From assembly GCA_004138175.2 (NCBI GenBank), contig RYFE02000051.1, positions 1-35,677 of the forward strand: a stretch of DNA of 35,677 nucleotides. The letters are read 5' to 3'. Positions 1 to 7,377 of this stretch are shown piece after piece. The stretch is from Chloroflexales bacterium ZM16-3. GTDB lineage: Bacteria; Chloroflexota; Chloroflexia; Chloroflexales; Chloroflexaceae. The notes below the pieces were generated by a model. That model had not been told where the DNA came from and ran no database searches. It saw nothing but the letters and a program-made list of their open reading frames with translations. Every line of letters starts with the position of its first letter. The stretch's first letter is position 1. The translations under genes were made by a program, and so were the position numbers.

Positions 1-2314
1 GTACACGGTAGGCCACACACCAACCTCCGTTCTCGAAAGAGGACAAGGGATGGGGCGGCATCCCTTTGAAGCCCAAGCGTTTACGCTTGGGAGCCGTCAC
101 GAGTTCGGCGGTGTTGTTGGTCTTGGGGATGCGGTCGCGCTCGATGGCGTTGACCAGCTTCGGCCAGTGGCGCTCCAGGCTGGAGAAGAGCGCCTCCACC
201 TCCGGCGTCGCGGCCACGTACGCCTCCCGCAAGGCCAAGACCTTGTCGTAGCGCCGCTGGGCCGTCCGTTTTGTCTTGGCCTGGAAGATCCCGTCGAGCT
301 GGCGCTGGAGCTTTACCGCGTCGGGGCGCTGCGTGCGGTAGTGCGTCCCGTAGGCGTCGCGCAGCTGTTTGTGCCAGGCTTGTAGCGCGTGGAAGATGCA
401 CTGGTGGTGGATCGCACGCGGAAACACCGCCGGGATAGCCCGGTCATAATCCGTGCAGAGGTCGGTCACGATCACCTGCGGCTGATACCCTTTGGCCCGC
501 AATGCCAGCAGGAAGGCCCGCGCCGCGTCCGTGCCGCGCACCGGGAAGATCGCCACGTGGAGCAGGTCGTAGGTATACACGTCCACCGCCACGGAGACGT
601 ACATCCAGTGGTGCTGCTTGCCCGCCGGTTTGTCGTTGGTCGGCACCTTGACCCACTTCTCGTCCACGCCCACCACCCCGCTGCTGCGCACCACCCCGAA
701 GAGCGCGGCGACCGGCAGCAGCTGCCCGCCGAACTGGCTGACCCAGCGGTAGGCGGTCGCCGTTGAGATGCCCAGCCCGGCCGCGACCCGGCGGTAGCTG
801 CTGTGTCCCACCTCGTAGGCCTGCAGCGCCTGGAGATGCACCTCGGTGCGCCAGGGCGAGGAGGGCAACAGATCGGGCGGCAGGTTGGTGAAGCTGCCGT
901 GGGCGCAGGCCGCGTTCTGGCAGTAGTAGCGGAAGACGTCGACTGTCTGCTGCTGGCCCGCAGCATCGAGGTAGCGTTTGGCGCGTGGGGTGCGGCTCTT
1001 GCGGCGCACCTGGCTGCTGCCGCAGTGCGGGCAGCGGATCGTCCCGTCGTCGACGGCCTCCCAGTTACCGCAGAGGATGTGTTGGAGATGGTAGCCCCAG
1101 GGCAGTGGGGTTTCCAGCTCCTGGCCGCTGCCCAAGCCCAGCTCGGTGCGCAACGCCAGCAGGTCGGCCAGGCGGCTGCGCTCCTCGGGGGCGGGGCGCT
1201 CGCCACATGCCAGCCGGGCCTGGAGCTGGTCGATGAGCCCAAAGAGCTGCGTGACCAGCCAGTCGTCTTTGGGGTGCAGGGTCTCGATGCTGAGCTGAAA
1301 GCGCTCGCGCAGCACCCGGCGGGCGACCAGCAGGCCGCTGTCCTGGCCAATCTGGGTGATCGCGTGCGCGCTGAGGGTTAGTCCTTCGGCCGCAGCGGCG
1401 GCCTGGACCTCGGCCACGGACCACCACAGATGACGCGCCCAGAGCTGGATGAGCAGGTGCTGCTGCGCACGTGGCACCAGCGGCCCATGCTGGCGGCTCA
1501 TCAGGCTATTCCAGTCACCGGCCTCGCGGTAATCCTCCCAGCGGCTGAGCAGCTCCTGGAGGGTGCCGAACCAGTCCGCCAGCCAGACCTGGCAGAGGAA
1601 GGGCCATTGCGACGGGCGATGCAACAGGTGGATGTCGCGCAGGCCGAGCAGGAACATGCGCCGGTCGAACGCGTCGACCGGTTTGTGGCGGATAGCAATC
1701 AGGTCGCCAATGGTCACCTCGTAGGTGCCGTCGTCGAGGATGCGCCCCGTGGCGCTGGGTTTGGGCGGACGGGCCACGGCGACGGCGGCGGCCAGCGCGC
1801 CGCTGGGCAGGAGGTGGTCACGCAACAGGCCGACGCTAAGGGAGAGCAGCAGGGCCAGCTGGAGGTCGGCACTCGCGGATACCAGCCAGCGGCAGCGCGG
1901 GTGCTGGCCCCAGCGCGGCCAGACCAGGACGCTGAGGCTGAGCAGGGCGCGCAGCAGCGGCAGACTGGCGAGCAGGAACAGAGGCGGCGCGGCACCGCTG
2001 GCCGCAAGCAGCACGGCGAGCAGCCCCGCCTGCACCAGCACGGGCCGCAGGAGCTGGCGGGCGATGGGCCAGACCCACGCGGCGCGGGGTGGCCGCGGCC
2101 ACCGGCGCCACCGCACCCAGCGCACGGTTCCGGTGCGGGTGATCGTGGACGAAGCCGCCGGCAGGCTCACGACGACGTGACCAGCCCCGAGCCCGAGCAG
2201 CAGCGGGAACAGCGCCAGCGCGAGTATCCGGGCAACCTGGGCCTGTCGGCGACGTGAGTACGGAGCAAGGATGGTATGATGCACGCTCTGCCAGCCTTTC
2301 GCGTGTGGGCACAT
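1..2314 (-). CDS. DDE transposase with hydrophobic N-terminal region, 3' end beyond window
   Basis: One reading frame stays open from an ATG at 2314 to the left edge, at least 771 residues, with no stop seen in the window. Residues about 28-170 are strongly hydrophobic (for example ILALALFPLLLGLG and LFLLASLPLLRALLSL) and look like several membrane segments. The middle holds a Cys pair resembling a zinc ribbon (RCPHCGSSQ), then a second Cys pair and a helix-turn-helix (YRRVAAGLGISTATAYRWV). The C-terminal part is a DDE catalytic core: D551 in VGVDEKWVKV, D618 in VIVTDLCTDYDRA and E737 in KTNNTAELV. It would cut and join transposon ends. No family could be fixed; a MULE/IS256-like or IS6-like core is possible. 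The membrane-like N-terminus is unusual for a transposase, and an internal start such as ATG 1501 would give a conventional protein. No terminal inverted repeat could be checked because the left end is outside the window. Confidence 0.8.
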   Translation of the reverse strand, partial: MCPHAKGWQSVHHTILAPYSRRRQAQVARILALALFPLLLGLGAGHVVVSLPAASSTITRTGTVRWVRWRRWPRPPRAAWVWPIARQLLRPVLVQAGLLAVLLAASGAAPPLFLLASLPLLRALLSLSVLVWPRWGQHPRCRWLVSASADLQLALLLSLSVGLLRDHLLPSGALAAAVAVARPPKPSATGRILDDGTYEVTIGDLIAIRHKPVDAFDRRMFLLGLRDIHLLHRPSQWPFLCQVWLADWFGTLQELLSRWEDYREAGDWNSLMSRQHGPLVPRAQQHLLIQLWARHLWWSVAEVQAAAAAEGLTLSAHAITQIGQDSGLLVARRVLRERFQLSIETLHPKDDWLVTQLFGLIDQLQARLACGERPAPEERSRLADLLALRTELGLGSGQELETPLPWGYHLQHILCGNWEAVDDGTIRCPHCGSSQVRRKSRTPRAKRYLDAAGQQQTVDVFRYYCQNAACAHGSFTNLPPDLLPSSPWRTEVHLQALQAYEVGHSSYRRVAAGLGISTATAYRWVSQFGGQLLPVAALFGVVRSSGVVGVDEKWVKVPTNDKPAGKQHHWMYVSVAVDVYTYDLLHVAIFPVRGTDAARAFLLALRAKGYQPQVIVTDLCTDYDRAIPAVFPRAIHHQCIFHALQAWHKQLRDAYGTHYRTQRPDAVKLQRQLDGIFQAKTKRTAQRRYDKVLALREAYVAATPEVEALFSSLERHWPKLVNAIERDRIPKTNNTAELVTAPKRKRLGFKGMPPHPLSSFENGGWCVAYRV

Positions 2315-2935
2315 GGTCTGAGGTAAAGCTCCATGTATACCCGTCCGCGAGGGCTGGCAAGTCTATACCCGAGCAGATTGGCCCCGCGAGGCCGACATGA
2401 CGAAGCGCCCCGGCGGCGGAGCGCTTCCTACTGGCTCTGATTAGTCCCTACCACGTATCGGGGGTTTTTGCAGGACGCCCAATAGAATAAAGCAAACACT
2501 ATCGGATAAGACAAGGAGGCTTTCCTGACCCGCATGACATCATCGATAATGTCACCCGTGTGTAAAACCTTTCTCAGCATAATAGCTCGTATGGGCTGTT
2601 ATTTATGACGATCTCGATGGGAAGTCGCACCACATCATCGCCGCAACGATTATGTTGAGCTTTTGCCAAGTGCAACACATATGGCCCTATGTTGCACATA
2701 CGCCCCGTTCGCAAAGGAGTTCGAGGTGTTCTACCCAAGGTGCCGCCCACAAAAGCACCACCACAGAGCGTGATAATGCATCAGCAGCGGTATGCGCTCA
2801 GGATTAGATCGACAGTAGCGTTTCTGCGGCACGAAACCCTTGACCATGCCAATGCAGGCCCAATGACGCAGGAGAGCGCCATGCTTGTACGTGTGAAATA
2901 GTTCACAGGTGACTTGGTGCCAAGTCACCTGTGAA
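2315..2935. other. Intergenic region between transposase and parB1
   Basis: About 620 bases without a credible gene. It holds a hairpin at 2402-2427 (GAAGCGC arms), copy 1 of a direct repeat shared with 24558-24728, and the left part of a 58-bp perfect palindrome at 2890-2947. A 70-codon plus-strand frame at 2689-2901 ends inside the palindrome, has no recognisable domain and is probably not a gene. Confidence 0.6.
2531..2702 (+). repeat. Direct repeat copy 1, downstream of parB1
   Basis: This stretch aligns along its length, with scattered differences, to 24558-24728. Shared blocks include CGATAATNTNACCCGTGTGT, CTCGTATGGGCTGTTAT and TATGGCCCTATGTTGCACAT. It ends in an inverted repeat: GTGCAACA at 2670-2677 pairs with TGTTGCAC at 2690-2697. 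Both copies lie just past the 3' end of a parB gene, in the same orientation. There is no T-run after the palindrome, so a simple terminator is unlikely. A centromere (parS-like) or recombination site is a better guess. Confidence 0.7.
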
Positions 2936-2947
2936 CTATTTCACACG
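2890..2947. repeat. 58-bp perfect palindrome overlapping the parB1 stop
   Basis: The left arm 2890-2917 (starting CGTGTGAAATAGTTCACAGG) is the exact reverse complement of the right arm 2920-2947, with a 2-base spacer TG. The parB1 stop codon (TAG, 2936-2938) lies in the right arm. No T-tract follows on either strand. Possible roles are a ParB-binding centromere, a bidirectional terminator, or a cruciform for replication or resolution. Confidence 0.8.
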
Positions 2948-3877
2948 AAGTGCTAGCTGCTCCAACAGTGCCTGCGCCCGTATCAGAATGGCCGAGAGGC
3001 TATCCTGCACCGCCGCAGCATGCGACGGCTCCTCAGCAACAAGCTGCTCCCACGAGACAAGAACCGCATCAATAGCAGCGACACCCTGCTGGACGCTCTG
3101 CGTCTGCGGGGCGAAGGCGGGTATCTCTCGATCTGTGCCGGCATCATCTCCGAGAATAGGAGAGCGCTCCTCGCTCCGCCGTGCGCTTACGCGCTTACGG
3201 ACATCCTGGCTCGTCAGCGCGCCTGCGGCAACTCCCTCGATCAAGTTCTGGCGCTCAATCGGGTCTGGGACACCTGCAATCTGTCTAGCCGCATCAAGCG
3301 TATCAGGACGTCGCAGTACCAGATCCTGTACATCAGTGGGCGCTCTGAGGAGCGCCAGTCGGCCCTCCACATAGCTGCGATGTTTGCCCAGACGCTCAGC
3401 AAGCGTGCGGATGCTATAGTCTAGCTCACTGATGAAGGTCTGAAACGCACGGGCTTCCTCCAGCGGATTGAGATCTTGGCGCTGAATGTTTTCTACTAGG
3501 CCAATCTCGATCAGCTCGCGGTCGGTATGTGGGGCAATGTCACATGGAAGCGTGGTTAGGCCCGCGCCTTCCGCCGCACGAAGCCGACGCTCACCATACA
3601 CAAGCTGGTAGAAGCCCTCAGCGGAGGGATCTGCCCGCACCCGCAGGCGGCTGATAAAGCCCTGCTGGCGAATCGCCTCGGCCAGATCGTCGAGATCGCT
3701 AAACTCACGGCGCGCCTGGTAGGGGTTCGGGCGGATGCGGTCTATCGGGATATCCTGACTTACCACCGGTCGAGGGGCAAATCGGGTCGCCACCAAATCT
3801 TCAACCGCCTGGACGCGCTCCGCGCGTCGCTCTGTCTCACGCTCACGGGGAAAGAAGCTCTTAGCGCGAGGCGGCAT
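2936..3877 (-). CDS. parB: ParB-family partition protein, module 1
   Basis: This 313-residue ParB-like CTPase/DNA-binding protein would bind the plasmid centromere and work with ParA in segregation. Visible motifs are GERRLRAAE at residues 95-103, VENIQRQDLNPLEEA at about 128-142 (the ParB box II region) and a helix-turn-helix at about 155-175. The open frame extends back to 3973, but ATG 3877 is chosen because AGGAGGTG lies about five bases upstream. With that start it overlaps the end of parA1 by 17 bases, as expected for coupled translation. It looks intact although its parA partner is frameshifted. It differs in sequence from ParB of module 2, which has GHRRWLAA in place of GERRLRAA. Confidence 0.88.
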   Translation of the reverse strand: MPPRAKSFFPRERETERRAERVQAVEDLVATRFAPRPVVSQDIPIDRIRPNPYQARREFSDLDDLAEAIRQQGFISRLRVRADPSAEGFYQLVYGERRLRAAEGAGLTTLPCDIAPHTDRELIEIGLVENIQRQDLNPLEEARAFQTFISELDYSIRTLAERLGKHRSYVEGRLALLRAPTDVQDLVLRRPDTLDAARQIAGVPDPIERQNLIEGVAAGALTSQDVRKRVSARRSEERSPILGDDAGTDREIPAFAPQTQSVQQGVAAIDAVLVSWEQLVAEEPSHAAAVQDSLSAILIRAQALLEQLALRVK

Positions 3878-4640
3878 CGAGCACCTCCTGGGCGAGCGCG
3901 CGATAGGACTGCGCGGACTCGCTGGCGGGTTCGTATTGAAGGATGGTTTGACCCACGGCCTGCGCCTCTGCAAAGCGCACGGATCGGCGGATCACGGTCT
4001 GGAAGACCGGCACATCGACGGCGCGCCCTGCGGTAAGCTCATCACGGGTGTAGGCCGCCACTTGACGCGACATCACCGTGCGGTCAGTATGGGTGAGCAC
4101 GATGCCGGTGATGCTCAAGCTGGCCGTCGGATCTGAGCGTCGCAAGATAGCAACGTGGTCGATCATCAGATCGACCGAGAGCGTGGCGAGAAATTCGGTT
4201 TGCAGCGGGATGATAATCTCCTGGGCCGCAGTCAATGCATTGTCTACCAGAATGCCAAGATAGGGGAGGGTGTCAATCAGCACAATATCGTAGCGCGGGG
4301 CAACGGGGAGCAGCAGGTTACGCAACACATACTCGCCACGCTGAACCGCCACAAGCTGGCCGTTTGCGAGGTTGAGCCGAGCATCGGCCGGAACGACATC
4401 AACGCCGGCGGATGTCTGCTGGATAACCGTATCGAGCTGGGGCTCGTAGCTGGAGAGATAGGCTGCAATCGCGCTGTAGACGGTTCGCCCATCAGCCTGT
4501 ACACCTAATGCTTGGGTGAGCGCCCCTGAGGGATCACAGCACACGCTGGCCACATTCGGCCAGCGCCGCACCCAAGTTGATCGTGGTGGTCGTTTTGCCA
4601 GTTCCGCCCTTCGGGATGGAAACGGCGATAATTCGCGTCA
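3861..4640 (-). pseudogene. parA: ParA-family partition ATPase, module 1, frameshifted
   Basis: From ATG 4640 the first frame encodes MTRIIAVSIP, then a Walker A motif KGGTGKTTT and the helix after it, and hits TGA directly after GQRVL (about 4536). The rest of ParA (DPSGALTQALGVQ, then DIVLIDTLPYLG as Walker B, and a normal C-terminus) continues in another frame down to 3861. Compared with ParA of module 2 (VLLVDLDAQAS), roughly 11 bases encoding the LVDLD-type A' motif are missing at the junction. The 236-codon frame starting at GTG 4571 lacks the P-loop and could not work alone. Either the gene is broken or there is an assembly error. A GGAG ribosome site precedes ATG 4640. Confidence 0.8.
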
Positions 4641-4723
4641 TCGGCTGACTCCGTACTGAACATAGGGTAGTGGGTGCGTTTCAGCGAGGGACAAGCCCTC
4701 CCCGAACCCCTCGCATTACATAG

Positions 4724-5047
4724 CTAGCCATCCCCTTCGGCCTGGAGCGCATCGAGGAAGAAGTGTACATCCCGTGCGAGGAGCGAATCAGCGGACAACC
4801 GAGCGACGAGATTAGCAGTGGCGGTGTCCGCAATCAGGAGTGTGGCTGGCGGCACCGCCAGCGCGGACGCTAGCGCAGCCAGCCGGTCGAGTTGCAGCGG
4901 ACGACGGCCATACTCATAGTTCACCAGTGTGTCGAGCGGCCAGCCCAAGAGGTCGGCAAGATCCTGAGCCGACATGTTGCGCTCCCGACGCATGGCGCGA
5001 ATGCGCTCGCCCACAACAACACGTAGCTGTTCCACCATTGCCGTCAT
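4724..5047 (-). CDS. XRE-family HTH regulator, module 1
   Basis: This small 107-residue DNA-binding protein has a classic Cro/CI-type helix-turn-helix at residues about 13-65 (RERNMSAQDLADLLGWPLDT, then VNYEYGRRPLQL). Its ATG overlaps the stop of the antirepressor-like gene (ATGA at 5044-5047), so the two are translationally coupled. An 83-base gap separates it from parA1. By position it should repress the promoter at 5926-5954, probably through the palindrome at 5956-5984; that pairing is inference. The same gene order and overlap recur in module 2. Confidence 0.82.
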   Translation of the reverse strand: MTAMVEQLRVVVGERIRAMRRERNMSAQDLADLLGWPLDTLVNYEYGRRPLQLDRLAALASALAVPPATLLIADTATANLVARLSADSLLARDVHFFLDALQAEGDG

Positions 5048-5877
5048 AGATCCATTGTGCTCTGCTCAGGGATGTCGAGATCGGCCCCGGTGAGCTGGCG
5101 GTAGGCGTCGCGCACAAAGGCGACCGCCGCCGGGTACTCACGCATCGGAAGATCCTCATAGCGGCTGAGCCGGAAGCGAACCTTTAGCGTGGCCCAACAT
5201 GCCGCGTAGGGGTTCCGCGCAGACTCCGGGTCGCGGGCGGCCCGCGCCTGGCCCCATGCCTGCACGATGGTGTAGAGATACCCGCGCTGCGCGTCGGTGA
5301 TCACCTGCTCGGTGTGCCCCTCAATGGCGCGCACGCGTGCGTCGAGATCCTTCCACGCCTGGCGCGCCCGCTGCTGGCTCGCCTCGATCTCCTGCTGCCG
5401 CACGGTGAGATCGGCGAGCGCCCCACCGATTTGGTCGAGGTCATGCAGATCCTCAATAGCACGACTCGACGTTTCTGGCAGCCCGGCCAGCCGGGCAAAG
5501 GCCGCGTAGACCTCTGCAATCAGGTAGCGCTTGAGGTGCTGGAGCCGACCCCGCGTCTGGACAGCCGCCTTCCGTGTATTCACCCCCATCAGCCACAGTG
5601 GGTAGAGTTCGAGCTGGAGGAAATACTGCTCCTTCACACCATAGCCGGTATCAACTGCCGCGCGCACAAGGCCGTCGACAAGATCTTCGCTGCTGCGGAT
5701 GCGCCGGAGTTGGGAGGATGGAGCCAGATTGACCACAGCGCAGATATCGCTGAGCGCAAGGTAGATCAGCCCGTCGCCGGCGCGGATAGCGAGGGCAACG
5801 TCGTCAAAGAGGGTGATCGGGAGGCGCTCCTGCACATCGACCAATGGCGTAAGGGGCGGCGGCTCCAACTCACTCAT
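5044..5877 (-). CDS. Antirepressor-like protein (P22_AR_N plus ORF6C-like), module 1
   Basis: This 277-residue protein resembles phage antirepressors. Residues about 15-125 match the P22_AR_N type (GLIYLALSDICAVVNLAPSS, then YPLWLMGVN). A coiled-coil-like linker follows (about 155-190). The C-terminus (about 195-265) looks like ORF6C: YLYTIVQAWG, then ATLKVRFRLSRYEDLP and a Y..A..FV helix. In phages such proteins bind repressors or DNA and control lysogeny; here it heads a partition operon. ATG 5877 has GAGGA six bases upstream. It is first in the operon behind a strong promoter at 5926-5954. Its counterpart in module 2 shares architecture but is divergent. Confidence 0.75.
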   Translation of the reverse strand: MSELEPPPLTPLVDVQERLPITLFDDVALAIRAGDGLIYLALSDICAVVNLAPSSQLRRIRSSEDLVDGLVRAAVDTGYGVKEQYFLQLELYPLWLMGVNTRKAAVQTRGRLQHLKRYLIAEVYAAFARLAGLPETSSRAIEDLHDLDQIGGALADLTVRQQEIEASQQRARQAWKDLDARVRAIEGHTEQVITDAQRGYLYTIVQAWGQARAARDPESARNPYAACWATLKVRFRLSRYEDLPMREYPAAVAFVRDAYRQLTGADLDIPEQSTMDL

Positions 5878-5925
5878 GGGGGATCCTCAGTACAATTCAT
5901 TGTCCTACACGAACAAGATATCGCA

Positions 5926-5954
5926 ACTATAGCATGGGCGTGTCATCGCGTCAA
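5926..5954 (-). promoter_or_regulatory. Sigma-70-type promoter of partition module 1
   Basis: Read on the minus strand, TTGACG (5949-5954) and TATAGT (5926-5931) are separated by exactly 17 bases. It fires toward the antirepressor gene starting at 5877. Confidence 0.75.
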
Positions 5955-7099
5955 GCGTTGCTTGTTCGTGTCGAACAAGCAACGACGGCAAGAAGCAGAG
6001 GAATCGGCAGATTAGCTATTGCGGCAAGCACCCTGGAGCGGATAAACCGCGCACGTGGGCGGCGGGCTGATACAGCAGGGGCATCTCTCGTGAGCGAGCT
6101 AGCGTGTGCAGTGCCGATATCATCTGACTCACAGGGGGCGCAGGCATGGACGCTTAACGTCTCTGCTGGCAGATCGGTATGGATCAGGCACGTAATAGAG
6201 TCCTTATTATCCGCCTGATCCGTACTGTTCGCCGCTCCATCCTCCACTGATTCTGCACGTACCAGCACGCGCCGGCGGTAGGTACGTGCGCGCCCTTTTG
6301 CTCGTGCCTGCTCTTCTTCATCGCTGAGCCCTAGCGCCTGTGCGACCGCCTGCCAATGTGTGCGTACCGTCACCTCGCTGATCTGTGCCGCATGGGCCAA
6401 CTCGGTCGCTGTCAGCCGGGTCTGCTTCTGAGCGATCATCGTGCTAGCAGCGGCGATGATCTTGAGTACAGCTGCCGCCTGCCGCCCGCCGTTGCTGGTG
6501 GGCGAATCGTCTTCCCGCACCGTGGTGGGTTCTAGTCCTGGCAGCGGCAGGCCGAAGAGCAGGGTGATCTGCGCCTCCGGGTGGTCGAGTGGGCTCCCGC
6601 GCATGGCGCACTGGATCAGCTCGGCCTCGCGCCGACTCTCCAGCAGCGCCGCTAGGCGCGGGTCGGCAAAGATCGGCACTTCGATCATCCAGCGCGCACC
6701 GTCGGCGTCGGTCAGCTCGCGCTCGGTGGTGATGATTCGTTCGTCTAGTGCCTCTCCGTCATCGGCGAAGAGCGCCCGGCCCTCACGTACGATTGCCTCC
6801 ATATTCGGGTGGTAGATCTGGGCCAGCACGATGTCGTAGCCCTTGTAGTCGTTCGAGCCACGCAGGGCACCGTAGTGGGCCACCAGCGCGTTCGGGTGGC
6901 CGCGCTCGTCGAGGGCACGGCGTAGGTCGGCTTCGGTGTCTTGGGTGCAGACGACCAGGGTCGGTCGGCCGGGGCGGATGTGATCAGCCACCGTGTCGTA
7001 CCACTGGGTGCGTCGCTCGCCACGCAGGGTTCTCTTGGCCCAGTCGCGGGTGATCACCTGGATTACCGTGGCGTGGTTCTCGCGGGGCGGCTGCTCCAT
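5951..7099 (-). CDS. C-terminal remnant of plasmid helicase with winged helix
   Basis: This 382-residue frame resembles the C-terminal half of a superfamily 2-type helicase found on plasmids. Residues about 45-200 carry TLVVCTQDTEADLRR, HYGALRGSNDYKGYDIVLAQ, and a QCAMRGSPLDHPEAQI segment like the Q..R.RP motif of such enzymes. A winged-helix-like stretch (TRLTATELAHAAQISEVTVR) follows at about 245-275, then a low-complexity tail. No Walker A or B motor motif is present, so ATPase function is not expected. The ATG at 7099 falls just where an HsdR-like fragment in another frame ends, which suggests the start is a junction artefact. The stop (5951-5953) lies in the module 1 promoter. I treat it as a truncated gene that might still be translated. 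Confidence 0.6.
   Translation of the reverse strand: MEQPPRENHATVIQVITRDWAKRTLRGERRTQWYDTVADHIRPGRPTLVVCTQDTEADLRRALDERGHPNALVAHYGALRGSNDYKGYDIVLAQIYHPNMEAIVREGRALFADDGEALDERIITTERELTDADGARWMIEVPIFADPRLAALLESRREAELIQCAMRGSPLDHPEAQITLLFGLPLPGLEPTTVREDDSPTSNGGRQAAAVLKIIAAASTMIAQKQTRLTATELAHAAQISEVTVRTHWQAVAQALGLSDEEEQARAKGRARTYRRRVLVRAESVEDGAANSTDQADNKDSITCLIHTDLPAETLSVHACAPCESDDIGTAHASSLTRDAPAVSARRPRARFIRSRVLAAIANLPIPLLLAVVACSTRTSNA
5956..5984. promoter_or_regulatory. Operator palindrome upstream of module 1 promoter
   Basis: CGTTGCTTGTTCG at 5956-5968 is the exact reverse complement of 5972-5984, with a 3-base spacer. It abuts the -35 box. A half-site CGAACAAG lies at 5910-5917, past the -10. 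The arrangement suggests repression by the operon's own XRE protein. Confidence 0.75.
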
Positions 7100-7239
7100 T
7101 CGTAGTATTTTGGGTTGACCGGGTGCTCGTCGATGATCACCTTGCGCAGGTTGTTCTCGATGGTCTCGGCCATCGCGCCAGGGTTGCTGGCAATCCCGCC
7201 GGGCAGACCGTCAAGCCCATCCGCGCCGCGCTCGACCCA
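7099..7239 (-). pseudogene. HsdR-like type I restriction fragment
   Basis: A minus-strand frame encodes DGLDGLPGGIASNPGAMAET, then IENNLRKVIIDEHPVNPKYY, before running into the helicase remnant in another frame. The second block is typical of the C-terminal region of type I restriction subunit R. Only about 47 codons remain, bounded upstream by TAG (7243-7245), with no start and no ATPase domain. It is a relic of a restriction system or of a recombination event. Confidence 0.6.
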
Positions 7240-7294
7240 GGGCTACGCCGACCTCTCTGAGTCCCAGGTGCGCGCGGCCCTGGAGGAGATGTAG
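7232..7294 (+). pseudogene. Possible antitoxin C-terminal scrap
   Basis: The plus strand encodes a short tail, YADLSESQVRAALEEM, ending at TAG (7292-7294). It resembles the end of DUF433-type antitoxins. No N-terminal part or start is present. The call is weak because it rests on about 20 codons. Confidence 0.3.
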
Positions 7295-7320
7295 GCGGAT
7301 AGCTTCTCTGTACCCCGCAA

Positions 7321-7364
7321 AAACCATCACGGTTTCTGCTATACTAGCAAAACCGTGATGGTTT
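7321..7364. promoter_or_regulatory. Nested operator/promoter dyad of the Fic gene
   Basis: AAACCATCACGGTTT (7321-7335) is the exact reverse complement of 7350-7364. The 14-base spacer contains a second dyad, TGCTA-TAC-TAGCA, and a -10-like TATACT (7340-7345). The whole 44 bases are almost perfectly symmetric. It ends 13 bases before the Fic start codon, so a bound protein would block transcription. No good -35 is visible at 17 bases. Confidence 0.8.
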
Positions 7365-7377
7365 AACGAGGTACTTC

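Noticed and set aside
472-1350. A 292-codon minus-strand frame and several other frames in 50-2257
   Set aside because: They are rich in Ala, Arg, Pro and Ser, have no motifs, and shadow the long transposase frame that reads through the whole stretch.
2689-2901. A 70-codon plus-strand frame ending in the palindrome
   Set aside because: It starts inside the direct repeat, has no recognisable domain or ribosome site, and its last codons merely mirror those of parB1 through the palindrome.
3861-4571. ParA1 read as an intact 236-residue protein from GTG 4571
   Set aside because: It would lack the Walker A motif, which is present just upstream in another frame.
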